The notes beneath the pieces are model-generated. The model had not been told where the DNA came from, ran no database searches, and saw nothing but the letters and a program-made list of their open reading frames with translations. From CAWGAJ01 sp963820545 (GTDB lineage Bacteria > Planctomycetota > Planctomycetia > Pirellulales > Thermoguttaceae): DNA of 64,000 nucleotides. A program made the position numbers and the translations under genes. The stretch spans positions 1,736,001-1,800,000 of the forward strand of contig CAWGAJ010000001.1 of NCBI GenBank assembly GCA_963820545.1, written 5' to 3'. This document shows positions 31,612 through 40,324 of this stretch, piece by piece (the first letter of the stretch is position 1; every line of letters begins with the position of its first letter).

Positions 31612-33678
31612 ATGTCCAAGCGAAAAAAAACCTCCCCTGAGCAGATTGCCAAGGTTTGGTCGGAAACCTCTGATCCATCGGCAACGAAGCTCCGCGTTGC
31701 GGCGGGCATAGGGCTGATCATTTTGGCCGTTGCCATAGTTTATTTTCCTTCTTTAAGCGGAGGATTCATCCTCGACGACGACCTGCTTTTAACGAACAAC
31801 CAACTCATCAAAGCCCCCGACGGTCTGTACCGTTTTTGGTGCACCACTCAGTCGCCGGACTACTGGCCGGTGAGCAATAGCACGCTCTGGTTTGAGTGGC
31901 GCCTGTGGGGGATGAACACGACCGGCTATCACGTTACCAACCTGATCTTACACATTGTCGCAGCCCTGCTGATCTGGTTGATTTTGCGAAAGTTGTCCAT
32001 CCCCGGGGCTTTTTTGGCGGCAATGATCTTCGCCGTGCACCCGGTAAACGTGGAGTCAGTGGCGTGGATCGCGCAGCGCAAGAACCTGACGGCGATGCTG
32101 TTTTTTCTGTTGTCGATTCTGTGTTATTTGAAAATGGAAATCCCGTCGCCGGCTCCACAAAACGGCATGTATCGGATTGCCTCGCCGCCGGCTCCCAGGC
32201 ACCACGACAGTGGTCGCTCGCCCCTTTGGTACTGGCTAAGTTTGTTGGCATTCGTGTTGGCGATGCTCAGCAAAGGCTCGGTGGCGGTTTTGCCGGTTTT
32301 GCTCCTGGGGATTATCTGGTGGCGGCGGAAAATGACAAAAAGGGATCTGGTGCGGACCGCGCCTTTTTTCGTGGTCGCCCTGGCGCTGGCTGGTGTGAAC
32401 TTATGGTTCCAAACCCACGGCACCGGAGAAGAGTACCGCGCCGCCACTTTTGCCCAGCGTTTGCTGGGCGCCGGCGGCGTGGTGTGGTTTTATCTTTACA
32501 AGGCGCTTTTACCACTGAACCTGGCTTTCGTCTATCCGCAGTGGCACGTCGAGGCCGACAACTTACTTTGGTGGCTGCCGCTGTTTGCAGCATTGGTTTT
32601 CACAGCAGTGCTGTGGTGGTATCGCAACACTTGGAGTCGGCCCTTTTTGTTCGCCTGGGGATTTTTCTGCGTGTCGTTGGTTCCGGTGCTGGGCTTTACG
32701 GACGTGGGTTTTATGCGGTACTCGCTGGTGGCGGACCGCTATCAACACATAGCCCTCATCGGAGTGATTGCGTTGTGGGCGGCTACTTGGAGCGTTTGGC
32801 ACGAGCGGACGCGGGAAGCAGCGTATGGGGTGACAAACGCCCTGGCGATTGTCGTAATCGGTACGCTCATATTCTTGTCGTGGCAGCAAGCCAGTCTCTT
32901 TCGTGATGCCATAACGCTGTATGGGGCAACGTTGAAAATCAATCCGGATTCTTCTTTAGCCCAGTACAACCTGGGCAACGCTTTAGACCAGGCAGGCCGG
33001 CCGCAGGAGGCGATCGAACATTATCGGCAAGCCATGCGCCTGGAGCCTGACTATGTCGAGACCTATAACAACCTGGGCGTCGCCCTGGATAAAACAGGCC
33101 GCTCGCCGGAGGCGATCGAACATTTCCGGCAAGCCCTGAGTCTGAAATCCGATCACTTTCGGGCCTACAACAACCTCGGAGTGGCCCTCTGCAAGCTGGG
33201 CCGGCCGCGGGAGGCAATCGAACATTTTCAGCAAGCCCTGAAATTCGAGCCCAACTACGCGGAGGCCCACTTCAACCTGGGCAATGCCCTGGTTGAAGTA
33301 GGCCGGTCACGGGAGGCAGTCAAATCCTACGAGCAAGCCCTGCGCCTGAAACCCGACTACGCCGAGGCCCACAACAATCTGGCCGCCACTTTAAATGATA
33401 TTGGGCAATACTCCCAGGCAATCGAGCACTCACAGCAGGCCCTGCGCCTGAAGCCCGACTATGCAAGGGCCTACTCCAATTTGGCGTCGATTTATGCCAA
33501 GACAAATCGACCCGTCGAGGCCCTGGAGGCGGCCCAAAAGGCCTTGAATATCGCCCGATCCAAAGGGCAGACGGCCCTGGCCAAACAGATTGAAGATTGG
33601 TTGAATTCTCACCTCTCTAGTCTCTCAGGTCCCCCAAGTGCTGCGCCTTCTCGTGAATCCACTCACCCGCTACCTTAG
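31612..33678 (+). CDS. polytopic GT-C-like membrane protein with C-terminal TPRs
   Basis: 688 residues. The first 440 hold about ten membrane helices with an early luminal DDD motif (GGFILDDDLLLTNN) and AVHPVNVESVAWIAQRKNL, as in TMTC-type/GT-C O-glycosyltransferase relatives. Residues about 450-660 are six tetratricopeptide repeats (NLGNALDQAGRPQEAIEHYR, NLGVALDKTGRSPEAIEHFR and so on), which are closely similar to each other. Likely an envelope protein glycosyltransferase or a relative with TPR-mediated partner binding. It follows the AsmA-like gene after 95 bases. Confidence 0.8.
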   Translation: MSKRKKTSPEQIAKVWSETSDPSATKLRVAAGIGLIILAVAIVYFPSLSGGFILDDDLLLTNNQLIKAPDGLYRFWCTTQSPDYWPVSNSTLWFEWRLWGMNTTGYHVTNLILHIVAALLIWLILRKLSIPGAFLAAMIFAVHPVNVESVAWIAQRKNLTAMLFFLLSILCYLKMEIPSPAPQNGMYRIASPPAPRHHDSGRSPLWYWLSLLAFVLAMLSKGSVAVLPVLLLGIIWWRRKMTKRDLVRTAPFFVVALALAGVNLWFQTHGTGEEYRAATFAQRLLGAGGVVWFYLYKALLPLNLAFVYPQWHVEADNLLWWLPLFAALVFTAVLWWYRNTWSRPFLFAWGFFCVSLVPVLGFTDVGFMRYSLVADRYQHIALIGVIALWAATWSVWHERTREAAYGVTNALAIVVIGTLIFLSWQQASLFRDAITLYGATLKINPDSSLAQYNLGNALDQAGRPQEAIEHYRQAMRLEPDYVETYNNLGVALDKTGRSPEAIEHFRQALSLKSDHFRAYNNLGVALCKLGRPREAIEHFQQALKFEPNYAEAHFNLGNALVEVGRSREAVKSYEQALRLKPDYAEAHNNLAATLNDIGQYSQAIEHSQQALRLKPDYARAYSNLASIYAKTNRPVEALEAAQKALNIARSKGQTALAKQIEDWLNSHLSSLSGPPSAAPSRESTHPLP

Positions 33679-33813
33679 GATGCTATCAGTGTTAAATTAC
33701 CAGCGGTTTCCTAGGTTTATTCAGCATTCATCATTATTACTGTTTTTCCTTATACTATGATCTATAATTAAACAGATTCATATAGCGGCCCCAAGCGGGG
33801 AGAGTAATATCTC

Positions 33814-34146
33814 ATGAGCGTAGGTCCTTTAGGTGGCGTTAACGTCAGCGCGGCCGGCACGCCGCTGGCTCAGACCAAGGGTTCCGAGGTCGAACGAACC
33901 AGCCAGGACGTTGGCGCACAGCACCGCGGCGTAGTCTATGAGCAAAAAGCTGAGGCGGCCGCGGGCATCGGCGAAACCGACGGTGAAGACCACCAGACCG
34001 ACGAGCGTGACGCCGACGGCCGCCTCCCCTGGAAACGTCCACCGGAAAAGTCGGATAATCCCGCCGCCGAGGATGACGACCAACATCCGTCTCATAGCCG
34101 CGATGCCACTGGCACTTGCGGCAATCTGCTCGATCTGACGGGTTAA
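33814..34146 (+). CDS. small acidic conserved planctomycete-type protein
   Basis: 110 residues, very hydrophilic and acidic, with GGGGAGAG nine bases before the ATG. It begins MSVGPLGGVNVSAAGTPLAQ, has a middle EAAAGIGETDG...DERDADGR segment and ends TGTCGNLLDLTG. The ordered motifs and low complexity match small proteins I associate with planctomycetes; function unknown. The opposite strand also holds open frames (33829-34095), but this strand has the ribosome-binding site and the more protein-like composition for the lineage. It lies 90 bases before dapF. Confidence 0.65.
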   Translation: MSVGPLGGVNVSAAGTPLAQTKGSEVERTSQDVGAQHRGVVYEQKAEAAAGIGETDGEDHQTDERDADGRLPWKRPPEKSDNPAAEDDDQHPSHSRDATGTCGNLLDLTG

Positions 34147-34235
34147 TCTACGTCTTTGCAGTCAGTTGCCCTCCGGCCGTTAATTTTCTACAATATCTCG
34201 TTCCTTCATAAACATACACACACGGAACCATCACC

Positions 34236-35090
34236 ATGCGCTTTACCAAAATGCACGGAGCCGGCAACGACTACATATATGTGGATTGTTTCACGGAACC
34301 TTATCCACTGGATCCCGCCGCTTTGGCCCGCCGGGTAGCGGACCGGCATTTTGGCATCGGCGGCGACGGCCTGGTTTTGATCTGCCCCAGCCAACTGGCC
34401 GACGCACGGATGCGCATGTTCAACGTCGACGGCTCCGAGGCCGAAATGTGCGGCAACGCCATCCGCTGCGTGGCAAAGTACGTTTACGACCACGGCCTTT
34501 GCAGCCGCTCGCCGCTGAGGATCGAAACCGGCCGAGGAATTTTGGTATTAGAGCTGCAAATAACCAATGATCGTGTGCAACGCGTTCGGGTCGACATGGG
34601 CGAGCCGATTCTCGAACCGGCCCGCATCCCCACCACACTTGTCGGCAACTCGTCTCTGCCCGGCAACCCGGTGGTCAACAGCCCGTTGAAAATCGGCAGT
34701 GAAATTCTTAACGTCACCTGCGTCTCAATGGGCAACCCGCACTGTGTTATCTTCGTCAAGGAGCCCTCGAATATTTGGGTGTTGCAAATTGGTCCGCGCG
34801 TAGAGATCGACGCGCACTTCCCCAATCGCACAAACGCCGAGTTCGTCCAGGTGATGTCGCCCAGCGAGGTGCGCATGCGCGTCTGGGAGCGCGGCTGTGG
34901 CGAGACCCTAGCCTGCGGCACCGGCGCTTGTGCGGTTTGCGTCGCCGGGGTGCTCGGCAATCGCACCGGACGAAACATCATTGCCCACCTGCCCGGCGGC
35001 GACTTGGAACTCCAGTGGAACCAGTCCAACAACCACGTCTACATGACCGGCGAGGCCGTGGAACTTTTTAGCGGCGATTGGAATGTATGA
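34236..35090 (+). CDS. dapF: diaminopimelate epimerase DapF
   Basis: 284 residues, usual length. Interconverts LL- and meso-diaminopimelate for lysine and peptidoglycan synthesis in the cytoplasm. Both catalytic cysteines are visible in their motifs: Cys72 in EMCGNAIRC and Cys227 in ETLACGTGA; the N-terminal FTKMHGAGNDY and the FGIGGDGL motif are also intact. A repeat spacer and an acyltransferase gene follow. Confidence 0.97.
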   Translation: MRFTKMHGAGNDYIYVDCFTEPYPLDPAALARRVADRHFGIGGDGLVLICPSQLADARMRMFNVDGSEAEMCGNAIRCVAKYVYDHGLCSRSPLRIETGRGILVLELQITNDRVQRVRVDMGEPILEPARIPTTLVGNSSLPGNPVVNSPLKIGSEILNVTCVSMGNPHCVIFVKEPSNIWVLQIGPRVEIDAHFPNRTNAEFVQVMSPSEVRMRVWERGCGETLACGTGACAVCVAGVLGNRTGRNIIAHLPGGDLELQWNQSNNHVYMTGEAVELFSGDWNV

Positions 35091-35252
35091 AAGAATGAAG
35101 GATGAGAGATGAATAAAAAAATGATGAATGCTGAATATAAAAACTGTAAACTGTGAACTGTTAACTATATATTTCCTACAACCGCTTGCGGTTTCGCACT
35201 GCCCACCGTCCACTAATTCCTGTCCCTTGTCCGCTGTCCCCTGTCCCCTAAT
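35091..35252 (+). repeat. full-length oriented three-module spacer array
   Basis: Between dapF and the acyltransferase, in order: GAATGAAGGATGAGAGATGA words, an A-run, ATGATGAATGCTGAATAT, AAACTGTAAACTGTGAACTG words, a short unique part, then CCCACCGTCCACT and TGTCCGCTGTCCCCTGTCCCC words up to the next start. This is the clearest plus-strand copy of the array family in the window. Confidence 0.65.
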
Positions 35253-35987
35253 ATGAAACTCAACAGTTCGCTGCTGAACAAATTCGGAGGTCTATTAGGG
35301 TCAACAGCCATTCGGGCCTGGATGAGCACATTAGATTACAAAGTGGCCTATTACGACCATTCCGTCGATCCGGTATTTCCCCATTGTCACGGACAAAAGA
35401 TTTACATTTTCTGGCACGAATATATTCTCTTTCCGCTGTATTTGCGCGGCCACTGCAATCTGACCATGCTTTTAAGCCGCCACCGCGACGCGGAAATTCT
35501 CTCCTATGCCGCTTATCACATGGGATTCGATTTTGTGCGCGGCTCGACTAATCGGGGCGGCGTGGCGGCCATCCGCGAGCTGCTCGAAAAAAGCCGGCAC
35601 ATGCACTTGACCATCACCCCCGACGGCCCGCGCGGCCCGCGCCGAAATATGGCGCCCGGCTCGATCTATCTGGCCTCTAAACTCGGCCTGCCGCTGGTGG
35701 TAATGGGCTACGGGTATGATCGGCCCTGGCGCGTGCATCAGCGCCTGGGACCAGTTTGCCATCCCCCGGCCGTTTTCCCGCGCCGGGCAGTCCCCAGCCA
35801 TGAAATCTTCGTCCCCGTGAACCTGGACCGTGAGGGAATTGAATATTATCGTGAAAAAATCGAACAACTCCTGAATCGCCTGACACATGAGGCCGAAACC
35901 TGGGCCGAGTCCGGCGCGCGGAAAGTCGGCCAGATGAACCTCCAGCGCCGCGGCGCACCGCTCCGCTCGCAACTCATGCCATTCTAA
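35253..35987 (+). CDS. DUF374 / LPLAT-like lysophospholipid acyltransferase
   Basis: 244 residues, membrane-associated. It has motifs of the DUF374 (lysophospholipid acyltransferase-like) family: IYIFWHEYILFPLYLR, LLSRHRDAEILSYAA, FDFVRGSTNRGGVAAI, LTITPDGPRGPRRNMAPG and LASKLGLPLVVMG. Members are related to LpxL/LpxM and are thought to acylate lipid A-like or other glycolipid acceptors. The conserved H/E pair of classical acyltransferases appears as WHEY. It follows dapF in the same direction after the spacer array. Confidence 0.85.
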   Translation: MKLNSSLLNKFGGLLGSTAIRAWMSTLDYKVAYYDHSVDPVFPHCHGQKIYIFWHEYILFPLYLRGHCNLTMLLSRHRDAEILSYAAYHMGFDFVRGSTNRGGVAAIRELLEKSRHMHLTITPDGPRGPRRNMAPGSIYLASKLGLPLVVMGYGYDRPWRVHQRLGPVCHPPAVFPRRAVPSHEIFVPVNLDREGIEYYREKIEQLLNRLTHEAETWAESGARKVGQMNLQRRGAPLRSQLMPF

Positions 35988-36113
35988 TGTCATTCTGAGC
36001 GCAGCGAAGAATCTCCTTGCGAACGAATGTCGGCCGCTGCCCCAATGTCAATCTCACCCATAGCCTGGCACGCGAAACTATGTTATTCTGGTGATCAATA
36101 AAGGAATTTGCTG

Positions 36114-36313
36114 ATGCCGGAATTTTGGACGAAAGGCGCCGAAAACTACGAAAAAGCCCTGCGCGAGCAGTACGAAGCCCAGCACAAACACCTGCGGGCT
36201 AGACTTCGGCAGTGCGAGGATCCCGAGGACGCCAGGCGTTGACCGAAGAACTCAAAGCGTTGATGAACGATTTCCAGAGCCGGTTGCGAGGCATCGGCCG
36301 GTCTTTGTTTTAA
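36114..36313 (+). CDS. small coiled-coil protein (one frameshift)
   Basis: Too short for ordinary ORF calling. ATG 36114 with AAGGA nine bases upstream begins MPEFWTKGAENYEKALREQY and hits a TGA at about 36239; adding one base near 36230 (GAC GCC to GAC CGC C) restores EDRQALTEELKALMNDFQSR to a TAA at 36311-36313, about 66 residues. The product is charged and helical. It sits 15 bases before xseA, where the exonuclease VII small subunit might be expected, but the sequence is not recognisably XseB. Confidence 0.55.
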
Positions 36314-36328
36314 TCACAAATCTGTGCC

Positions 36329-37561
36329 ATGTTTCCTTTTGAACTTCCCGACGACCTTGTTCCCGCCCGGCTGCTATCGGTCTGGGAATTGACCGCGCAG
36401 CTAAAAGATCTAGTCGAAGCGGCCTTTCCCAGCGTTTGGGTGACGGGCGAAATTTCCAACTTATCCCGGCCGCAATCCGGCCATTGCTATTTGACGCTCA
36501 AAGACGACCGGGCCCAGCTCAAGGCGGCCATCTGGCGTCCCACGGCCGCTCGCGTCCGCTTTGAAATGCACGACGGTCTGGAAGTCATCTGCAAGGGCCA
36601 CTTGGAAGTGTATGCTCCACGCGGCAATTATCAATTGATTATCGAGCAAATCGAACCCAAGGGCATGGGCGCGCTGGAGTTGGCCCTTAGGCAACTGCGG
36701 GAAAAACTTGCCCGGGAAGGGCTTTTCGATCCGGCCCGAAAGCGTCCCCTGCCCTCTTTCGTGCAACAAATCGCCGTGGTCACCAGTCCCACGGGCGCGG
36801 CGATTCGCGATTTCCTCCAGGTGCTCGGCCGGCGTTGGCGCGGGGCCGACGTACTGATTGTTCCCGTGCGCGTGCAGGGCGAAGGGGCCGCCGATGAAAT
36901 CGCCACCGCTATCAGCACCCTTAACCAGCTTGCTCGGCCCATCGACTGCCTGGTGGTCACGCGCGGCGGCGGAAGCCTGGAAGACCTTTGGGCGTTCAAC
37001 GAGGAGGTTGTAGTTCGGGCGATTGCCGCCTCGCGCATTCCAGTGATCTCGGCCGTTGGTCACGAAATCGACGTGACGCTCTCCGATCTGGCCGCCGACG
37101 TGCGCGCCCTGACGCCCAGCGAAGCCGCGGAATTGGTGGCCCCGGCCGCCGAAGAACTTTTCGCCCAGCTTAGCCAGATGCAAAAACGCATGGCGGCCGC
37201 GCTGCGATCTCATGCCGCCGCCGCTCGATCGCGTCTGGACGCCCTTGCCCGGCATCCCTTCTTCCGCCGCCCATTCCAACGAATCTTCGACCTCGTGCGC
37301 CAAGTCGACGAATTAAGTGCCCGCATATACCGGGCAGCCGGCCATCGGCTGCGACTCGCCCGGCAACAGGCACAAACCTTGGGCGCGCGCCTGGAGTCGC
37401 TCAGTCCGCTGGCCGTGTTGGCTCGGGGCTTCAGCCTCACCGAACGCCTCGCCGACGGCCGGCTCATCCGCAAATCGGTGGAACTAACGCCCGGCGAGCA
37501 AATTTCCACCCGCTTTAGCCAGGGAAAAGCCATCAGCCGCGTGGAAAAAGTCGAAGATTAA
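36329..37561 (+). CDS. xseA: exodeoxyribonuclease VII large subunit
   Basis: 410 residues, intact. The N-terminal OB-fold domain (VWVTGEISNLSRPQSGHCYLTLKD), catalytic-domain motifs (VTSPTGAAIRDFLQVLGRR, VTRGGGSLEDLWAFNEE, SAVGHEIDVTLSDLAADVRA, TPSEAAELVAP), a coiled-coil and the C-terminal PLAVLARGFSLTE are all present. Degrades single-stranded DNA together with XseB; xseB is not seen directly downstream. Confidence 0.96.
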   Translation: MFPFELPDDLVPARLLSVWELTAQLKDLVEAAFPSVWVTGEISNLSRPQSGHCYLTLKDDRAQLKAAIWRPTAARVRFEMHDGLEVICKGHLEVYAPRGNYQLIIEQIEPKGMGALELALRQLREKLAREGLFDPARKRPLPSFVQQIAVVTSPTGAAIRDFLQVLGRRWRGADVLIVPVRVQGEGAADEIATAISTLNQLARPIDCLVVTRGGGSLEDLWAFNEEVVVRAIAASRIPVISAVGHEIDVTLSDLAADVRALTPSEAAELVAPAAEELFAQLSQMQKRMAAALRSHAAAARSRLDALARHPFFRRPFQRIFDLVRQVDELSARIYRAAGHRLRLARQQAQTLGARLESLSPLAVLARGFSLTERLADGRLIRKSVELTPGEQISTRFSQGKAISRVEKVED

Positions 37562-37576
37562 AAAACCATCTGAAAA

Positions 37577-37647
37577 CTCCCCACTCTCTTTGGGAGAGCC
37601 TTCCCCAAACTCCCCTCTCCCTTTGGGAGAGGGTCAGGGTGAGGGCA
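37577..37647 (+). repeat. REP-like element copy 3 (variant, partly doubled)
   Basis: CTCCCCACTCTCTTTGGGAGAG followed by CCCCTCTCCCTTTGGGAGAGGGTCAGGGTGAGGGCAA. Same outer arms and GGGTGAGGGCAA tail as copies 1 and 2, with CTTTGGG replacing their inner hairpin. Lies just after xseA. Confidence 0.75.
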
Positions 37648-37809
37648 AATTACTCACAATCCATTTATCGACTTGTTGCCATGGCAGTAAAATTGCCACC
37701 CCAACAGATTGGAAAATCGCGCAGAATAAACACCACTTGATGTTCTCTCTTTATTGCATAAAATATAGACACAAATATTTTTGTTTGTTTTCCTCATGGG
37801 AGCGATATC

Positions 37810-38046
37810 ATGAACATCGAATTAAAATACTGTGCGCAGTGAAACTACGAACCGCAAGCCGTCAGTTTGGCGGCCAAGCTTCTGAAAACTTATAAGCAAA
37901 AGATTAGCGCCCTGACCTTAATTCCCTCCGGTGGCGGATGTTTTGAACTTTCGCTGGGCGGCAAACTTTTTTACTCCAAGCTCGAAACCGGCAAATTTCC
38001 CGACGAGGATATGCTGATCAAACAAGTCGGGCAACTTCTGAAATAA
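37810..38046 (+). CDS. SelW/Rdx-family selenoprotein with in-frame UGA (Sec11)
   Basis: ATG 37810 has GGGAG seven bases upstream. The frame reads MNIELKYCAQ, then TGA (37840-37842), then NYEPQAVSLAAKLL...ALTLIPSGGGCFELSLGGKL...TGKFPDEDMLIKQV to TAA at 38044-38046: 78 residues with Sec at position 11. The resulting CxxU motif (Cys8-Ala-Gln-Sec11) sits exactly where Rdx (SelW/SelT/SelH) proteins have their CxxC/CxxU redox motif after the first beta strand, followed by the expected helix, a GGG-F strand and a GKFPD motif. This is a thioredoxin-like selenoprotein of unknown substrate. A candidate SECIS hairpin follows the UGA, and selB and selA lie 7-10 kb downstream. A standard gene caller would truncate or miss it. 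Confidence 0.85.
37852..37873 (+). promoter_or_regulatory. candidate bacterial SECIS hairpin for UGA 37840-37842
   Basis: CCGCAA (37852-37857) can pair with TT-g-GCGG (37867-37873), leaving a nine-base apical loop GCCGTCAGT that begins with G, 15 bases after the UGA. An alternative fold pairs GCC with GGC around GTCAGTTT, again G-first. Spacing, loop size and loop G fit the loose bacterial SECIS consensus; stem stability was judged only by eye. Confidence 0.55.
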
Positions 38047-38288
38047 GTCGCATGTTGGGTGCCACTACCGGCTCGTGCAGCAGTGCGATTTTTTGCCGCC
38101 TGTAAAATACAACCACTGCTTTCCTTTCGGTACTCATCCATCCAGAACAAACAACGCCCCCAGTTGACTTCCCATTGCACAATGGATAATCTCTGATTTT
38201 AGAAAACGGATCATGGGACAAGTTCTGCCAAAGGACATAGAGACGAGGATCAGCGGCCTTTTAGGCCATCCAAGTAAATAAGAATAGT

Positions 38289-38813
38289 ATGCAGCACAAT
38301 CAGCATAACTCTATGAAACTAACTATCCAAATCAGAAGAGCCGAGCTTACAGACTTGGATGCCATCACTGATATCTACAACGAGGCGATTCTCACCACAA
38401 GAGCAACGTTCGATACCGAGCCGAAGACCGCGGCCGAGCAATTACAGTGGTTTCAAGCGCACGACCAGAGACATCCCGTCTTGGTCGCTGTCCTGGATGG
38501 GAGGGTCGTTGGTTGGGCGTCACTTACCAGGTGGTCTGAGCGCTGTGCCTATGCCGATACCGCGGAAATCTCTTTCTACGTCAAATCAGAGTTCCGTGGT
38601 CAGGGTATTGGGCGAAATCTTCAAGAGGCGATTATCGAAGAGGCGCGCCGTTTGCGATTTCACACGCTCCTCGCCCGAGTAGCGCAGGACAGTAAAGAGA
38701 GCCTTCACCTCAATGAGAGTGTAGGCTTCGTTCATGTTGGGACGCTCAAAGAGGTCGGACGCAAGTTCGACAGACTCTTAGACGTTAACATTATGCAAAA
38801 GATGTTGGATTGA
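38289..38813 (+). CDS. GNAT-family N-acetyltransferase (PAT/phosphinothricin acetyltransferase-like)
   Basis: 174 residues; the start could be 38289 or the Met at 38313, neither with a strong ribosome-binding site. The acetyl-CoA motif is clear (FYVKSEFRGQGIGRNLQEAII), with IRRAELTDLDAITDIYNEAIL at the N-terminus and SLHLNESVGFVHVGTLKEVG at the C-terminus, as in the phosphinothricin acetyltransferase-like subgroup. Substrate unknown. It opens an AT-richer stretch of accessory genes that differs in base use from the flanking core genes. Confidence 0.88.
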   Translation: MQHNQHNSMKLTIQIRRAELTDLDAITDIYNEAILTTRATFDTEPKTAAEQLQWFQAHDQRHPVLVAVLDGRVVGWASLTRWSERCAYADTAEISFYVKSEFRGQGIGRNLQEAIIEEARRLRFHTLLARVAQDSKESLHLNESVGFVHVGTLKEVGRKFDRLLDVNIMQKMLD

Positions 38814-38942
38814 TTCATCGTCTCGTTCCTAAACTTTGCTAGAACCTAACCATTTTAAGTATGAAGTATATCGAAGAAAAGCAACATCCCAGTTGACAGC
38901 GCATTGGCTGACGGATACGCTTAAATTGAGGAGATTGGACGT

Positions 38943-39203
38943 ATGCCTGAAATATCGCGATTTTTCGGCATTATCATCCGAATGTACTTTAGCGAACACA
39001 ATCCGCCTCATCTGCATGCAGAATACGCAGGCAAGAAAGTACTTCTCGACTTCCAAGGGAACATTCAACGTGGTGACCTTGGATCAAGGGCGGCGCTTCG
39101 ACTTGTGCGTGAATGGATTGACTTACATGTGGATGAATTAATGGAAGACTGGGAACTGGCGCGAGCTGGGAAAGATGTCAAGAAAATTGCCCCCTTGGAT
39201 TGA
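38943..39203 (+). CDS. DUF4160 protein
   Basis: 86 residues, MPEISRFFGIIIRMYFSEHNPPHLHAEYAGKK pattern typical of DUF4160 (ISRFFGI, FSEHNPPHLHA), ending WELARAGKDVKKIAPLD. Immediately followed by a DUF2442 gene with almost no gap. This pair is common on bacterial accessory DNA and has been suggested as a toxin-antitoxin-like module; that role is inference here. Confidence 0.88.
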   Translation: MPEISRFFGIIIRMYFSEHNPPHLHAEYAGKKVLLDFQGNIQRGDLGSRAALRLVREWIDLHVDELMEDWELARAGKDVKKIAPLD

Positions 39204-39211
39204 GGTGTATC

Positions 39212-39472
39212 ATGTGGAAATTGAATGATGTAACAAAAATTGAGTATCTTAATGGCTATGTATTTCGTATCACATTCGATGATGGACTCGAAGGCGAGGT
39301 TGATTTTTCCGAGTACATTGGCAAAGGTCCCATATTTGAGCCGTTACGTGATGAGTCATTCTTTCGTCAGGCTTCCATTGAGGGCGGAACTATTGCCTGG
39401 CCGAACGGTGCGGATATCGCCCCAGAGACACTATATGAGAAGATCGAAAGCGCCAACAACGCCTCCGTTTAA
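39212..39472 (+). CDS. DUF2442 protein
   Basis: Met at 39212 (MWKLNDVTKIEYL) is preferred over the upstream TTG. About 86 residues with the DUF2442 pattern: VTKIEYLNGYVFRITFDDG, EVDFSEYIGKGPIFEPLRD, FRQASIEGGTIAWPNGADIAPETLYE. Starts nine bases after the DUF4160 stop, so the two are likely translated together. Confidence 0.88.
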   Translation: MWKLNDVTKIEYLNGYVFRITFDDGLEGEVDFSEYIGKGPIFEPLRDESFFRQASIEGGTIAWPNGADIAPETLYEKIESANNASV

Positions 39473-39556
39473 CAACGCATTGCCCCTGTATACGCTCAGA
39501 TTGTGGAAAACTGGTTAAAGTATAATTTTAATATAGGAGAAGGCAAAAAGTCTCCG

Positions 39557-40324
39557 ATGAAACGACTGCCTCTAGCTTTTGTTTTTGTTCTAGTGTTCCA
39601 GTTCTCTCTGCTTCAATCTTGCTGTGGGATGGAGGGAAACAGGAACGCAATGGATGACTTCGACAAGGCAATAAAACTGAATCCCTCATTCGCCCAAGCC
39701 TATTTTGAACGTGGTCTTTTGAGGATAGATTATGGCGATTATGATGGTGCCGAGCAGGATTGGCAACGTGCCGCAGAATTGGAGCCATTCTTCGGAAGTA
39801 TTGCCCAACACGATTGGTACAATTGTTTCACACGACAATTCAGCACATCACTTCCCTTAAAATTGGCAGGAGAAGAACATGACAGGGGTCTTGTGCGCCA
39901 ATTATACAGGACTGGTTTCATCGTTTTCGGTGTTTCAACCTTATTGATCGTTGGGGAACGTTTCTTCTCGTATAGAAAGAGAAAGGTTTTATACCTTCCC
40001 CTCTTATTGCCTGCGGTTACGCTTCTGTGCATTGCACTCATATTTGCTATGTTTGCCCACAACCTCTCGAAGGCTACGGAAATATGCCTGGAGGGTGCCA
40101 GAGTTTTGGAGTCATTAAAAAAAGAAGAGGAGTTGATCTCCGCAATGGAATATTTCAATAAGGCGATCAACACTTCATCATTATCATCATGCGCCTTCTA
40201 CAACAGGGGAACGGTCAAGGCTGCGATAGAAAGGACGCAAAGAAATGAACAGGTTGGTAATAACAAACCAGAGATTCCGAAGAAAGCAAACATCAAATCA
40301 GAGGATACAGTGCAACCTCATTAA
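39557..40324 (+). CDS. small TPR-containing membrane protein
   Basis: ATG 39557 (MKRLPLAFVFVLVFQFSLLQ) gives a signal/lipoprotein-like N-terminus followed by Cys-Cys. A TPR unit follows (AMDDFDKAIKLNPSFAQAYFERGLLRIDYGDYDGAEQDW), then two membrane helices (about 39900-40070) and another TPR-like unit near the C-terminus (SAMEYFNKAINTSSLSSCAFYNRG). GGAGAAGG lies 15 bases before this ATG; the open frame extends to 39503. No family name can be given. Low G+C like its neighbours. Confidence 0.6.
   Translation: MKRLPLAFVFVLVFQFSLLQSCCGMEGNRNAMDDFDKAIKLNPSFAQAYFERGLLRIDYGDYDGAEQDWQRAAELEPFFGSIAQHDWYNCFTRQFSTSLPLKLAGEEHDRGLVRQLYRTGFIVFGVSTLLIVGERFFSYRKRKVLYLPLLLPAVTLLCIALIFAMFAHNLSKATEICLEGARVLESLKKEEELISAMEYFNKAINTSSLSSCAFYNRGTVKAAIERTQRNEQVGNNKPEIPKKANIKSEDTVQPH

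Noticed and set aside
33829..34095. Hydrophobic minus-strand ORF opposite the 110-residue acidic protein
   Set aside because: The plus strand has a good Shine-Dalgarno and a planctomycete-like protein; the minus frame looks like its mirror.
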